Shown here: piece after piece, positions 11,645 through 22,676 of the stretch
Numbering within the stretch: position 1 is the first letter of the stretch
How the letters are laid out: every line of letters starts with the position of its first letter
NCBI GenBank assembly: GCA_009823505.1
Contig: VZQC01000355.1
Span: 1 to 64,000, forward strand
Direction: 5' to 3'
DNA length: 64,000 nt
From: Rhizomys pruinosus
Taxonomy: Eukaryota > Chordata > Mammalia > Rodentia > Spalacidae
Notes under the pieces: model-generated
What the model was told of the DNA's origin: nothing
Seen by the model: only the letters and a program-made list of their open reading frames with translations
The model's database searches: none
Position numbers and translations under genes: made by a program

Positions 11645-11860
11645 GGCTGGAGAGATGGCTCAGTGGTTAAGAGCACTGGCTGGAGGACCTGGATTTGATT
11701 CCCAGCACCCACATGCAGCCAGCACACCCAGCTGTCCATAATTCCAGTTCCAGGGGGATCTGACACCTTCTTCTGACTTCCAGGGGCCTTTCATGACATG
11801 GGCGCACTTACACACATGCAGGCAATACACTCATACACATAAGAATAATGAAGTATTTTA
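11645..11860 (+). mobile_element. B2 SINE (subfamily without the 17-bp duplication)
   Basis: Starts GGCTGGAGAGATGGCTCAGT (A-box region) and has a B-box-like ATTTGATTCCCAGCACC. The middle reads CCAGTTCCAGGGG once only. It ends in an A-rich tail with ATAAGAATAATG. Confidence 0.9.
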
Positions 11861-12044
11861 AAGGAACTATTTCACTGGCTTCACTAACCGTGGTGTAAGA
11901 TTAGGTTGGGAGCCATTTCTCAGATTGGAGAGATAGCCTTCCATGTACAGCTTGCTTGAAGCCTTGTGCTATAAGTAGGTGCTGAGTTTATCAAGTACTT
12001 TTTTTAACCTATTACTTTTTCTTTGGTTGGTTAGCTATTAATTG

Positions 12045-12112
12045 GTTTGTTTGAAACAGGATCTTACTATGTTGCTTAAGCCAAACAGGTGTGCATCACC
12101 ATGCCCAGCTTT
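12045..12112 (-). mobile_element. B1 SINE fragment, internally deleted
   Basis: GAAACAGGATCTTACTATGT, then a jump to GTGTGCATCACCATGCCCAGC: the two ends of a reverse B1 with the middle missing. Confidence 0.65.
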
Positions 12113-12822
12113 GAATCTGTTAAGATTTGCTTTCTACTTTATTCATTTGTGTGTGAATTATACTGATGGGTTTTCCAACATTGTACTGGGAAGAAAAACC
12201 TTCAGACAATAATTTTTTTTTTGTCATACTTGAATCTAACAGCCAGTCATTTGACTGCGAGGGAACATAGCAAACTGATCATCTTTTCTCCTTGTTGATA
12301 AATTTCTTCAATAAGTGGTTAAAGAAAAGGGTGAGAGAAGAAAACACTGGTAAAATAACTTTCAAATTTTTCATTAATTCTGTAACTTGGTAGAAAGAAA
12401 ACCATTTCTTTATGACCTGTGTGAGTCTCTGAAAGCTGTTGGCATTAGCCTAAAGAACATAGGCTATACTACATATACTTAAAACTTACAGTAGCTGGAA
12501 AACTAATTGTATGAGAATTTTAACTGCTTTTTTTTTTCATGGAAAATGAAACCAAACAAAAGGAAATTATTGTTTATGATGGATTGCAGAAAAGTTTTTA
12601 ATGTGTCTTTGTGTGGATATGTGCATATGAGTGTCTGTGCTGCAGAGCCCTGAGTGTCTCAGATCCCAGAGAGCTGTAGTTATAGGCAGTAGTGAGCCAC
12701 TTGAAAAATGTGTTGCAAGAGCAGTGGGCAACTCTTAACCCTGTGCCAGGCCCCGCAGAGAAATTTAATATACTTGGGACCTTTACCATGCATTAGTCAA
12801 TAACTAACTGGAACTAAATAAT
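12113..12822. other. INTS9 intron 1, no recognised element
   Basis: AT-rich, non-repetitive apart from short T runs. The minus-strand frame at 12598-12789 has no supporting feature. Confidence 0.5.
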
Positions 12823-12837
12823 AAACTCAACATTTTT

Positions 12838-13084
12838 TTTTTTTTAATGACAGGGTCTCCCTTTAGTACCTGCTGGCCTAGAGCTGACTCTGTAGACCAG
12901 GCTGACCTTGAACTCACAGAGATCTGCCTGACTCTGTCTCCCAAGTTCTGGGATTAAAGGCATGCTTGACCATGCCCGGCACTAAAGATGGTTCTTAGCT
13001 GCCATGTGGGTGCTGGGAATCAATCCCGGGTCCTCTGCAAGAGCAGTCAGTGCTCTTTAACCACTGAGCCATTTCTCCAGCCCC
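12838..13084 (-). mobile_element. Chimeric B2-B1 SINE with one shared 15-bp TSD
   Basis: On the minus strand a B2 5-prime half (GGGGCTGGAGAAATGGCTCA to AAGAACCATCTTTA) runs directly into the first base of a complete B1 (GTGCCGGGCATGGT) and ends in one A-rich tail. A single pair of AAACTCAACATTTTT repeats (12823-12837 and 13085-13099) flanks the whole unit, so it was probably inserted once as a fused transcript. Confidence 0.85.
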
Positions 13085-13099
13085 AAACTCAACATTTTT

Positions 13100-13971
13100 A
13101 CCAACCCAAAGTAAAGCCTTTTAGAGCATATGACCATTTTGGGGATATGTGAATCTTTGATGATTCCTTTCTCTGTGTTTAGCAAGGTATGGATGCTGTT
13201 TTTTCTCAGTATAGTGACTCAAGGTCACTGTCCTGGATTCAAGTTCTGACTTCTTAGGGCTTTGGGAACATGTACGAGTTCCATAATTACCCTGTCTTTC
13301 ATTTTTCATTTATAAAATAGGAAAATACTTCCTATCTCACATCATTTTGAGAATTAAAGGAGTTAAATGTAAATTGGTTGCAGGTAGATTCCTATCTAAT
13401 ACACATCTTATAATAATGGCGGCATACCAAACACAACTACTTTAAACAAGACAAGGGGAAAAGAGAATGTGATATTCTGTGCCTGGTTCTTTTTGCAAAT
13501 GAAACATGTCCCCAAAGCCACTTTACTAAAATTTAACTTGCCATGTGGCCAAAATTGCCAGATTTATAATTACTATTTCTCTTAGTGGAATTCTTAATAT
13601 ATCAATCTGTGGCGATGGTGGAATTAAGTACGCTGGTTGGTATTTTGTGTGCATAACAGCTTTTGAAAATACTGTTTGTTGACATTTAAGATCATAGTGG
13701 GATTTAGTCTTGTTAGGGATAGACATAATATTCTAAACACATATTTCAAAAAGAGTAATGAGAACCCCTACCAAGGGTTATAGATCTCAAATGAAAGGAA
13801 TACTAGAAACTTTCATTCACTTAATCATTGGGTCAGCAAGGAAGATTATCCCTATGAGGACTTGGACCAGTGCTTTGAGAGTGTTGAAAGTCTGGCATAT
13901 GTTTCCTTATATAGTGCAGATACTCGAGCTTAGAAACTAATATAAAAATTGGCCTCAAGATAGTGGCCTAC
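13100..13971. other. INTS9 intron 1, no recognised element
   Basis: Non-repetitive intron; the few short frames look accidental. Confidence 0.5.
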
Positions 13972-14484
13972 TGTACTAATTTGCTTTCTACTACTTGACC
14001 AGAAGCAGCTTGGGGTAGGAAAGAATTTATTGCATCTTACACTTCTGAGAGACAGTTCATCTTCGAAGGAAGTTAGGCAGGAACTGAAGCAGAGAGCATG
14101 AAGAATGCTGCCTACTGGCTTATTCCTCTGGGCTCTGTTCATCTCCTTTCTTTTTTTTTTTTTTCCTCTCTTTTTGATCTTTTTGAGACAGGGTCTCCCT
14201 GTAGCCCCAACTGGCCTGGAACTCACTCTGTAGACCAGGCTGGCCTTGAACTCACAGAGATCTACCTGCCTCTGCCTCCATAGTGCTAGGATAAAAGGTG
14301 TGGGGCACCATGCCCGGCTTCATCTGTTTTCTTATATAACGGGGGACTACCTGCCAAGGTGTGGTACCACCCACAGTGAACTGGACCCTCCCACATCACT
14401 CAACAGTCAAGATAATGCCCCACAGACATGCCCACAGGCCAGTCAGATTGAGGAAATTCCCCAGTTGAGGTTCCGTCTTCCCAG
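13972..14484 (-). mobile_element. MT-type MaLR LTR interrupted by a B1
   Basis: On the minus strand this is the same LTR type as 38632-39039. Its two parts lie at 13972-14150 (plus strand begins TGTACTAATTTGCTTTCTAC) and about 14322-14484 (the TATATAA region and CCCCAGTTGAGGTTCC). A B1 in reverse orientation sits between them at about 14151-14321, with TTCATCT on both sides as a partial TSD. From 14179 onward the sequence is also the left arm of the inverted repeat. Confidence 0.8.
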
Positions 14485-15463
14485 ATGAAACAAATAAACA
14501 AAAGACACAAAACAACAAACCAACAATAAATAATTATAAAAAAAAAAAAAAAAGATAAAAAAAAACAAAAGAAAAAAAAAAAAAAAAAAACAAAACAAAA
14601 ATAAAAAAACAAATCAAAAAAAAAAAAAAGAAAAATTAAAAAAAATACAAAGAAAAAAAGAAAAAAATATAATCAAGTAAAAAAAATAAAAAGAATATTA
14701 AAAAAAAATAAAAAATAAAAAGACTAAACAACATAAAAAAAAAAAAATAAAATAATAAAAAAAGAAAAAAATCAAAAAATAAAAAAAAATAATCAATAAA
14801 AAAAAAAAACAAAAATAACAAAGTAAAAAATGAAAAAAATTAAAAAAGAAAATAATATTTAATAAATAGAATAATAACAAATAAAATAAAAAAAAAAAAA
14901 TAAAAAAAAGAAGAAAAGACAAAAAAAAAAATAAATAAAAATAAAAATCAAAATAATAAATATACAAGAAAAAAAAAATAACAAAAAATCAAAGAAAAAT
15001 AAAAAAAAAAACAAAAAAAAAATAAAGATAAGATAAAAAAAAAAAGAAAAGAAAAAATTAAAAAAATAATCAAAAGTAAAAAAAAAACTAAAAAAATAAA
15101 AAATAAAAAAATAAAAAGAAGGAATGAAGAAAAGAGACAAATGAAAAAAAGAAACAACTGGGAAGACGGAACCTCAACTGGGGAATTTCCTCAATCTGAC
15201 TGGCCTGTGGGCATGTCTGTGGGGCATTATCTTGACTGTTGAGTGATGTGGGAGGGTCCAGTTCACTGTGGGTGGTACCACACCTTGGCAGGTAGTCCCC
15301 CGTTATATAAGAAAACAGATGAAGCCAGGTATGGTGCCTTACACCTTTTATCCTAGCACTAGGGAGGCAGAGGCAGGTGGATCTCTGTGAGTTCAAGGCC
15401 AGCCTGGTCTACAGAGTGAGTTCCAGGCCAGTTGGGGCTACAGGGAGACCCTGTCTCAAAAAG
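14179..15463. repeat. 306-bp inverted repeat with 673-bp A-rich spacer
   Basis: The left arm (14179-14484) and right arm (15158-15463) are reverse complements of exactly equal length, 306 bases. I count six mismatches, all in the B1 part; the LTR part is identical. Each arm holds most of a B1 plus about 155 bases of an MT-type LTR. The spacer 14485-15157 is almost entirely A on the plus strand, broken irregularly by single T, G or C bases. The right arm stops inside the B1 tail at 15463, and the unique sequence after it is unrelated to the sequence before the left arm. Confidence 0.95.
14485..15157 (+). repeat. Long A-rich low-complexity tract
   Basis: About 670 bases of A runs with scattered T, G and C and no fixed period. 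The Phe/Leu/Ile-rich minus-strand frames are by-products of this composition. Confidence 0.95.
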
Positions 15464-15524
15464 AAAGTTTATCTAGCTTTAAGAGATGCACAGTTGTCTA
15501 AGACAGAAGGGAAGAAGAAATCAA

Positions 15525-15945
15525 GAAGTCTTGGAAATGATTAAGTTAAATCTCATTAAGGCCCAAAAGGAATCTCAGCTTCCACTGGGGCCAGTACTGT
15601 ATTGGAGACAGAGTTCAAGCTTTATGCCTAGGTTATATGAGGTACTGGATGCTGTGATGATGGACAGACCAATAAAAACTGATTTTTTAAGCCAAAAATA
15701 AATTTCCATTTTGGAAGATCATTTGATATTTTCTTGTAAGTATCTACCTAAGAGACATTGCATGAAGTTCTATGCTCCTTCAAAGACCTGAATGTGTTTA
15801 CAGCAGCTTTGTATATCATAATCATCAAAATGAAAACTTCTCTCTACTGCACTAGGCTTAAGTCCAACGAGGTGTCCATCGTTGTGAATGCTTAAGCAAA
15901 TTCTGGTGCATCTGTAAAATGAATGCCACTATAGGCCAATTTCTC
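15525..15945 (+). mobile_element. Old L1-type (probable) repeat, copy 2 of 2
   Basis: The partner of 7530-8060: GGCCAGTACTGTATTGGAGAC, CTATGCTCCTTCAAAGACCTG, GCAGCTTTGTAT and GCTTAAGCAAATTCTGGTGC occur in the same order and at similar spacing. Confidence 0.6.
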
Positions 15946-17081
15946 CCTTAATGATACAAACTAGGGAACTAAGAATGACTGTGCCAGGTACTCTGCTCAT
16001 TCCTTTAGTCCTTACAGCTCTGTCCCAAACAAGGGAACTAAGTCTTTGCAGATCACACAGTAATAACAAAACTGACCAGGATTTGAGACCTGGCAATCTT
16101 AATTTGATGAAACAACTTCCAAACTAACCTGAATTGTTGACTTTTCTTTGCTGAGTCCATTTAGGTAGCTGCTACTGTGTCTCCAGCTGCATCTTGGTGG
16201 GACTCTACAATTTAGACAGCAATGACTGTAGCACATGAGCAGTAGAGCACATCTGATATATTACCAAGATGTGGTAAATAGGTGTAGAGTTTTATGGAAA
16301 GCATTTTGGAGGCAAATTTTAAGAGCTATGCAAGACTTATATTTCTTGACCTAGTTAATGGTACTTCTGAGAATCCTCTAAAGAAATAGTACTGTATGGA
16401 AAAAGCCTCAAACACTAGCGGATCAGCACAGCCATATTTGTAATAGAGTGCCTAAGGCATCCAAATGATTGGCTGAACAGGTAATTTCCTTAGCTAATGA
16501 ATATAGTGTGGACTGCAGCATAGATAAGAAAAGCAGTCATCATGAGCTTTAAAACCAGCACCAGAAATGTACACAAAATTATATCAATTACCAAAAAGAA
16601 AAGGAAATATAACCATTAAACGAATATGTTTCTAACAATCTCCTCTGCCTTTAAGACTTTCATAACATAGGCATTATTTGTAACTATACAATTAAAGTCC
16701 CTGCTGTCTTACATGTTTGTGGGTTGGAGACTTTGTAGAGCATTACCGGGGGCAGCCAATCTCTGCATGCGTGTGCCTCCTTTACTGGTAGGATGAACCT
16801 CTCTGACTGTCACTGTATGTCCCATGGTGAACAGTGCTTTCTAGGAAGCAGGACTCAGACACTGAGAGCCAGGGACACCCAACCATGCCTTGTTGGCTCT
16901 TCTTGGACAAGCTGTTCAAGCTGTAACATGCAGTTTCCTCGTCCCTGCACATAGGCCAATGGGATTGGGTCTGAAGCATTGATGGTACAGAGAGAACATA
17001 GCTCCCTTCCATTCACTTGTGGCTGGTGTAAAGCATTTCATACCTTTGGCCTTTGATGTCTGTAACAAATATAAATTCTTT
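15946..17081. other. INTS9 intron 1; possible ancient L1 fragment near 16290-16560
   Basis: Mostly unrecognised. Parts of 16290-16560 (CAGCACAGCCATATTTGTAA, CCAAATGATTGGCTGAACAG) vaguely resemble old L1 3-prime sequence, but not enough for a firm call. Confidence 0.4.
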
Positions 17082-17265
17082 CAGTTTTTTTTTTGTTTGT
17101 TTGTTTGTTTTTTTTGGAGGGGGTCTTTTTGAGACGGGATCTTCCTATAGCCCCAGCTGGCCTGGAACTCACTATGTAAACCAGGCTGGCCTTGAATTCA
17201 TAGAGGTCCACCTGTCTCTGCCTCTCAGGTGCTGGAATTAAAGGTGTGTGCCACCATGCCCAGCT
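17082..17265 (-). mobile_element. B1 SINE
   Basis: T/GTTT-rich tail, TTTTTGAGACGGGATCTTCC, ACTATGTAAACCAGGCTGGC, GTGTGTGCCACCATGCCCAG. Confidence 0.9.
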
Positions 17266-17553
17266 ATGAATAAAAATTCTTTTATCTAACTTCTTTGGCT
17301 AAAACCTTTTGAGCAGCCACTTTATTATTGGTTATCTATCTTTTGACATAATTTAGCGTTAAGGTTGTAAACAAAAAGATTTTATCCTTCTATATGGCTA
17401 GCTAAATTTTCACTTATGTTTTAATTGTTTTTTCAGATTATAAAAATTAATGGATGTTCATTGCTAAGTGGTATATGCAGGTCAGATGCTAGTTCTGGTT
17501 TTATTTTTTGAAGCATCTCCATCCTGATTTCCATGGTAGCTGCACTACTCTTG

Positions 17554-19148
17554 TTGGTCAAGAGACCCCCCCCCCAAAGACTCCCAGGGGACTCCCAAAA
17601 TAATACAGGGTTTTACCACAGCCCATGATTGCCTCCCAGAACTTGAAGGTAAGACCCTATTGCTGACGACAATATATACTTTGGACATAGGACCTAGAGT
17701 TGTCTAACTGGACTTAAAGCCCATTCAGTGGGAGGGAACTTGTGTGTGTTACTGTAAACATAACCAAATACACATCAGCAATATATAAGGGTTCATCTTT
17801 CCTCATATCATCACCAGCATTGTTGTCATTTGATTTCTTTTTGTTTGTTTGTTTGTTTGTTTGTTTGTTTGTTTGTTTTAAGGTAGGCTCTCACTAAATA
17901 GCCCTAGCTAGCTTCATATTTATATTGATCCTAGAACCCCTGCTTCCCAAATGCTGGAATTATAGGCATGCACCACCATTCCCAGCTTTTCTTTTTTAAT
18001 TATAATTAAAACTTAATTGTAATTGAAATTTTGTGCATTTCATACAGTACATCTTGATTATATTTAGACACTCCCTCCCCTGACTGCCCTCCCATAGTCC
18101 CCCCCTCCACCAGATTTCATGCATTCTGTCATGTATCTGCAAGACTATCAAGTGAAGTTTGTGTCCCCAAATAGCTTTCAGTGTGAGCTCCTCCACTGGA
18201 GCCTGGTTAACCTATCTAGCATTACTCCCTTAAAGACCAACTCCCCCTCACCCAGCACTGATCAGTTGCCAATAGTTTCTCAGCTGATGCTGGGGATTCT
18301 TACCCATTATTCCACTTCTGTGCTGGGTTTTTGTCTGGTTTGAATTTGTGTTAGTCTTGGGCATGCCATTACCATTGCTGTAAGTTCATATGAGCAAGTT
18401 CCCAAAAGCCTGGAAAACTGTTTCTTTATGGCCATGCACCACTCCTGGCTGGTAGTCTTTCTGCCCCTCTTCACAGTGGTTTCTGGGCCCTGGGTGGCAG
18501 AGGTTTAATATAGGAGTCCTGTCCAGGGACATACTCTGTAGTCTCTTATTCTCTACATTTTAGGCAGTTGTGGCTTTCTGTGTTAATTACTGTCTGTTGC
18601 ATGAGGAACCTTCACTGGTGAGAGTTGAGAAATTTGTTCATATTTTCTCTGCCCCCTGTTCAGCTATGTTCCCTGAGCCTTAGGTGTAGAGCTTGCATTG
18701 CAGATGTGTCACATTGGGCTGGGCATCTCACAGACACTTATTTTCTGTTTGACCAATTGTGGACCTCTAATAGTCTCCATTGTTTCAAAAGGAAGCTTCT
18801 TTGATGAGTGGTAAGAGTTATACTTGTCCATAATTATGAGGACACATATTTAGCATACTGGAATAAATTACACTTGTCTAGGGATATGACAGACATGGAT
18901 TTTTCTCTAGGGTCTATGACCTTTCCAGTGATGGGTATTTGGTTACATTTACAGTATCACACACAAGTTCCCTCCCATTGAATGAGCCTTAAGACCAGTT
19001 AGACAATTCCAGGTCCTATGACCAAAGTATATATTGTCGTCAGCAATAGGGTCTTACCTTCAAGTTCTGGGAGGCAATCAAGGGCTGCGGCAACATCCTG
19101 TATTATTTTGGGAGTCCCTTGGGAGTCTTTGGGGGGTCTCTTGACCAA
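17554..19148. repeat. Inverted repeat of L1 3-prime UTR, arms about 215 bp
   Basis: The left arm 17554-17771 (TTGGTCAAGAGACC to AACCAAATAC) and right arm 18935-19148 are reverse complements with about 90% identity. The C run in the left arm is longer than the G run in the right. The sequence is L1 3-prime UTR, sense in the left arm and antisense in the right. The 1.16-kb spacer holds a B1 and the rest of an antisense L1 3-prime UTR. Confidence 0.9.
17838..17987 (-). mobile_element. Old B1-like SINE with (GTTT)n tail
   Basis: (GTTT)n at about 17840-17878, then AGGTAGGCTCTCACTAAATAG, CAAATGCTGGAATTATAGGC, CACCACCATTCCCAGCT. Confidence 0.75.
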
Positions 19149-19190
19149 TAAATGAAGGGAGTTTTTTTCCCGTTTGGCGCTCTGTTTCTT

Positions 19191-19453
19191 TTTTATATAT
19201 ATGTTTTTATTTTATTTTATTTTATTTTTATTTTTGTATGTGTATGAATGTACTGTCTGCATGTAGGTTTGTGCACCCGTGTCATGCAATGCCGCGGAGG
19301 TCAGAAGAGGGCCTCAGATTCCCCTGGAACTAGAGTTCTCCTGGAATTGGAGTTACAGACGGTTCTCAGCCGCCATGTGGGCACTGGGGATCGAACCCGG
19401 GTCCTCTGCAAGAGCAGTCGGTGCTCTTAACCGCTAGGCCACCTCTCCAGCCC
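19191..19453 (-). mobile_element. B2 SINE, young subfamily with 17-bp duplication
   Basis: Reverse B2 with an intact B-box region (GATCGAACCCGGGTCC) and the doubled middle GGAACTAGAGTTCTCCTGG / AATTGGAG. It is flanked by TCTGTTTCTT at 19181-19190 and 19454-19463. Confidence 0.93.
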
Positions 19454-20049
19454 TCTGTTTCTTCTTATATAGCTTTCAGCTATACACATGAACTCATATA
19501 TATGAATATATATATATTGTATGTGTGTACTTCAGTAGGTTAATACATTTTCTTCTGAGTTTTCACACTACCTGAGCATTATTAATCTCATCCCTCATCC
19601 CCTCTCCTTCTATAACCCCCTTCCCTAGTCAAAATATCCCCATTTCCCCCTTGATAATCCCTTTTTCCTACTACCCCCTACCCCCCGGGGGGGGCTCCTT
19701 CTTCTCCTTTATCGCCATAGTTCATATTTTCCCTGGCTCCTGTAGTTAAATCGGGGTATATACTCACATCTAAGGATTTAGAACTAAGAGCCACAAATGA
19801 GAAGCAACATACATCTCTTTTTTTGGGGGGGGGGTCTGTTATTTCATTGAGTATAACAGTTCCTAGTTCCGTCCATTTACCTGCAAATTTCCTGATTTAG
19901 TTTTTCTTTGCTGCCAAGTAGAATTCCATTGTGTAATTGTACACATTTTAATTATCCATTCATCACTTGAGGGACATTTAGATTGTTTCCATTTCTTAGC
20001 TATTCTGGAAAAAAAACGCAGCAACAAACATGGCTGTAAAGTGTCTTTG

Positions 20050-20598
20050 AAGCTTTCTGCTAGAGCAGCCATCTTCCAGTGATTCACCAAAATGACAAAC
20101 ACAAAGGGAAAGACGCGAGGCACCCGCTGTATGTTCTCTAGGCTCTTTAGAAAACATGGCATTGTTCCTCTGGCCACATATATACGAATCTACAAGAAGG
20201 GCGATATTGTAGACTAAGGGGATGGGTACTGTTCAAAAAGGAATGCCTCCTAAATGTCACCATGGCAAAACTGGGTGAGTCTACAGTGTCACTCAGTATG
20301 CTGTTGGCATTGTTGTCAACAAGAAGTTAAGGATAAGATTCTTGCCAAGAGAATTAATGTGTGTATTGAGCATATTAAGCACTCTAAGAGCTGAGACAGC
20401 TTCCTGAAATGTGTGGAGGGAAATGACCAGAAAAAAAAAAGGAAGCCAAAGAGAAGGGAAGCTGGGTTCAGTTGAAGTGCCAGTCCGCCCCACCCCACAC
20501 TGTGCGAGAGCCAACGGGAAGGCGCCTGAGCTGCTGGAGCCCTCCCGATGAGGTCATGGTTTAATGTAAGAAGAAACAAAAGACCTAGGCATTAAAAA
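20050..20598 (+). pseudogene. RPL21: Processed pseudogene of ribosomal protein L21
   Basis: An intronless copy of RPL21 mRNA. The ATG is at 20092 and the frame begins [17 protein letters not shown], the known start of ribosomal protein eL21. After Asp41 a two-base loss produces TAA at 20215, and more changes follow. Homology continues in shifted frames (CATGGCAAAACTGG, GGAAATGACCAGAAAAAAAA, GAGCTGCTGGAGCCC) to a terminal TAA at 20562-20564. The copy ends in a short A run and is flanked by AAAGTGTCTTTG (20038-20049 and 20599-20610), the mark of L1-driven retroposition. The target was the antisense L1 around it, so it is younger than that L1. It cannot make a full protein. It lies in sense orientation to INTS9. 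Confidence 0.95.
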
Positions 20599-21850
20599 AA
20601 AGTGTCTTTGCAGTAGGCTAAACCCTTTGGATATATACCAAGGAGTGGTGTAACCATATCATCATCATATGATGGATTCATTTTTAACAGCTCTCCACAC
20701 TGACTTCCACAGTGGTTGCACAGTTTGCAGTACCACTGGCAGTGGATGAAGTCCCTTTCCCCTCATACTTACCAGCATTTGGTATCATTTGTTTTCTTGA
20801 CCTTAGCCATTCTGAGGTAAGATGAAATCTTAAGTACTTTGCATTTCCCTAATTACTAAAAATGTTGAGCACTTTTTTAAAGGTGTTTCTTAGCTATTTT
20901 TATTTCTTTTGAGAACTCACTGTTCAGATCAATAGCTCTTTTGTGAGTAATTTTATTTTTGATTTTTTTATTTCTTGGTAGCTTCTATATATTAATCCTC
21001 CATCAAATGTGTAGCTGGTCAAGATTTTCTCCCACTCTGTGGGCTTCATCTTTACTTAATTAGTTGTTCATTTTCTGTGCAGATTTTTAGTTTAGTCCAA
21101 CTTGCCAATTGTTGACCTTAATTCCTGAGCAACTGATACCCGATTTAGAAAATCCTTTCCTGCAGTTATATCTTGTAGGGTACTGCCTATGTTTTCTTCT
21201 AAATGTTTCAGTGTTTCAGGTTCACATTGAGGTCTTCATCTATTTGGAGTTGACTTTTATGTAAGATGATAGATAAGGATCTAATTTCATTCTTCTACAT
21301 GTAGAGATCAAGTTTTTTCCAGAACCATTTGTTGAAGATGCTGTCTTTACATCACTGTGTGTTCTTGACACTTTTGTAAAGTATCAGGTGGCTAAAATTT
21401 CATGCACTCATCTTTGGGTCTTCTATTTTGTTCCATTGATCTACATATCTGTTTTTCTGCCAGTACCATGCTGTTTTTACTACTATGGCTCTGTAATACA
21501 ATTTGAGATGTGGTATGGTAATCCCCCTGCATTGCTCTTTGTGCTTAGAATTTCTTTGGCTGTCCAGGGTCTTTGTGATTCCATATGAATTTTAAGATGG
21601 TATTTTCTGCTTCTGTAAAGAATGTCATAGAGATTTTGATTGGGATTGCCCCAGCTTGTTTTTAACGATAGCCATTCTGACTGGAGTAAGATGGAATCTA
21701 AAAGCAGCTTTAATTTGCTTTTCTCTGATAACTGAAGATACTGGATACTCTTTCAAATATTTATTGGTCATTTGTATTTTTCTTTTGAGACCTGTCTATT
21801 CAGTTCATCAGCCCATTTATCAGTTGATATTTTATTTAATTTTTGAAGTG

Positions 21851-21852
<2 letters not shown>

Positions 21853-21906
<54 letters not shown>
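21853..21906 (+). repeat. (CT)n microsatellite
   Basis: About 27 TC/CT dinucleotides without interruption: a pure pyrimidine tract. Confidence 0.97.
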
Positions 21907-21910
<4 letters not shown>

Positions 21911-22053
21911 TTTTGAAACAGAGAGGGTCTCCCTATAGCCTCAGCTAGCCTAGAACTCGCTATGGAGACCAAGCTGGCCTCCATCTCAGAGATCTACCTG
22001 CTTTGTCTCCCAAGTGCTGGGAGTAAAGGCATGTGCCTTTACACCACACCTGG
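21907..22053 (-). mobile_element. B1 SINE
   Basis: TTTTTGAAACAGAGAGGGTC, GGAGACCAAGCTGGCC, CAAGTGCTGGGAGTAAAGGC. Confidence 0.85.
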
Positions 22054-22548
22054 CTCTTAATTTTTGCAGTTCTTTATATATTCTAGATATTAATCTCCTG
22101 TCTGATGTACAGTTTACAGCAATTTCCTCTTTAAGAAAAGCCATCATTTATAGGAGAAACCTAAACCTTGAACACAATTCAAAAACTCAGTATAATATTT
22201 AATCAATTCTACACACCTTTAGGGAAATTCATTAGCTTTATGCAAATGGGAGAGTGGGAATTTGGAAATTTATAGGAAATTGAGTACACAGCCACATCCT
22301 TGAAATGCTGATTTGAACAAGTATGGCCTGTCCCAAACTGTGCTTGTCTGAGGTACAACTTGGCTATCCTGTGAAGAGTCAGGTATGATCTGAGACTTTT
22401 GCATATTTTGTAGTAGTTTGAGCCAAGTAGGAAAAGAAAGGGCATTGTCTAGAGTGTTATCTGGACTGACTGCTCCTAGGAAACCATGACTGCTTTTGCT
22501 TGGTTCACTTCAACTGATTAACTCCTTTTTTCTTTGGATTTTTTTCAG

Positions 22549-22676
22549 TACTGCCTGTCAGGGCATCCAACCTTACCATGCAATGTGCTCAAATTCAAAT
22601 CAACCACTATCATGCTGGACTGTGGACTGGACATGACTTCCACCCTCAATTTCCTTCCTTTGCCACTTGTTCAAAG
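22549..22676 (+). CDS. INTS9: INTS9 exon 2 (coding, about residues 4-46)
   Basis: Encodes [17 protein letters not shown]...LPLPLVQ and the first two bases of a Ser codon, which matches the N-terminus of Integrator subunit 9 as I know it (MKL then YCLSG). The exon is 128 bases. It follows a T-rich tract and CAG (22546-22548) and ends at AAG/GTATGT. It starts in phase 0, so exon 1 supplies only Met-Lys-Leu and must lie upstream of the window; I found no ATGAAACTG followed by a GT donor. INTS9 pairs with the endonuclease INTS11 in the nuclear Integrator complex, which cleaves snRNA and other RNA polymerase II transcripts. This part opens the metallo-beta-lactamase fold (strand with IMLDCGLDM). 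I see no frameshift and no divergence suggesting a pseudogene; intact splice signals support a live gene. Confidence 0.97.

Larger units (their letters stand above)
17988..21655 (-). mobile_element. Antisense L1: 3-prime UTR and ORF2 C-terminal part, with nested insertions
   Basis: From 17988 the sequence is L1 3-prime UTR read in reverse, then from about 19760 the end of ORF2 (GAGCCACAAATGAG, TCCATTTACCTGCAAA, GTAGAATTCCATTGTG, CTTGACCTTAGCCATTCTGAGG), reaching about 21650. It is interrupted by a B2 at 19191-19453 and an RPL21 retrocopy at 20050-20598, each with its own target-site duplication. The reading frame is destroyed, so this is a fossil copy. Confidence 0.85.
21656..22132 (-). mobile_element. 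Second antisense L1 fragment with (CT)n and B1 inside
   Basis: ACGATAGCCATTCTGACTGG and TATTTATTGGTCATTTGTAT are antisense L1 ORF2-end sequence. It is interrupted at 21853-21906 by a (CT)n run and at about 21907-22053 by a B1, and resumes at TTCTTTATATATTCTAGATA up to about 22132. Confidence 0.8.

Noticed and set aside
14400..15157. Phe/Leu/Ile-rich minus-strand frames that look like membrane proteins
   Set aside because: They are the complement of an A-rich low-complexity tract.
1..22548. INTS9 exon 1 (Met-Lys-Leu plus 5-prime UTR)
   Set aside because: Looked for ATGAAACTG followed by a GT donor and a CpG-rich setting; none seen, so it probably lies upstream of the window.
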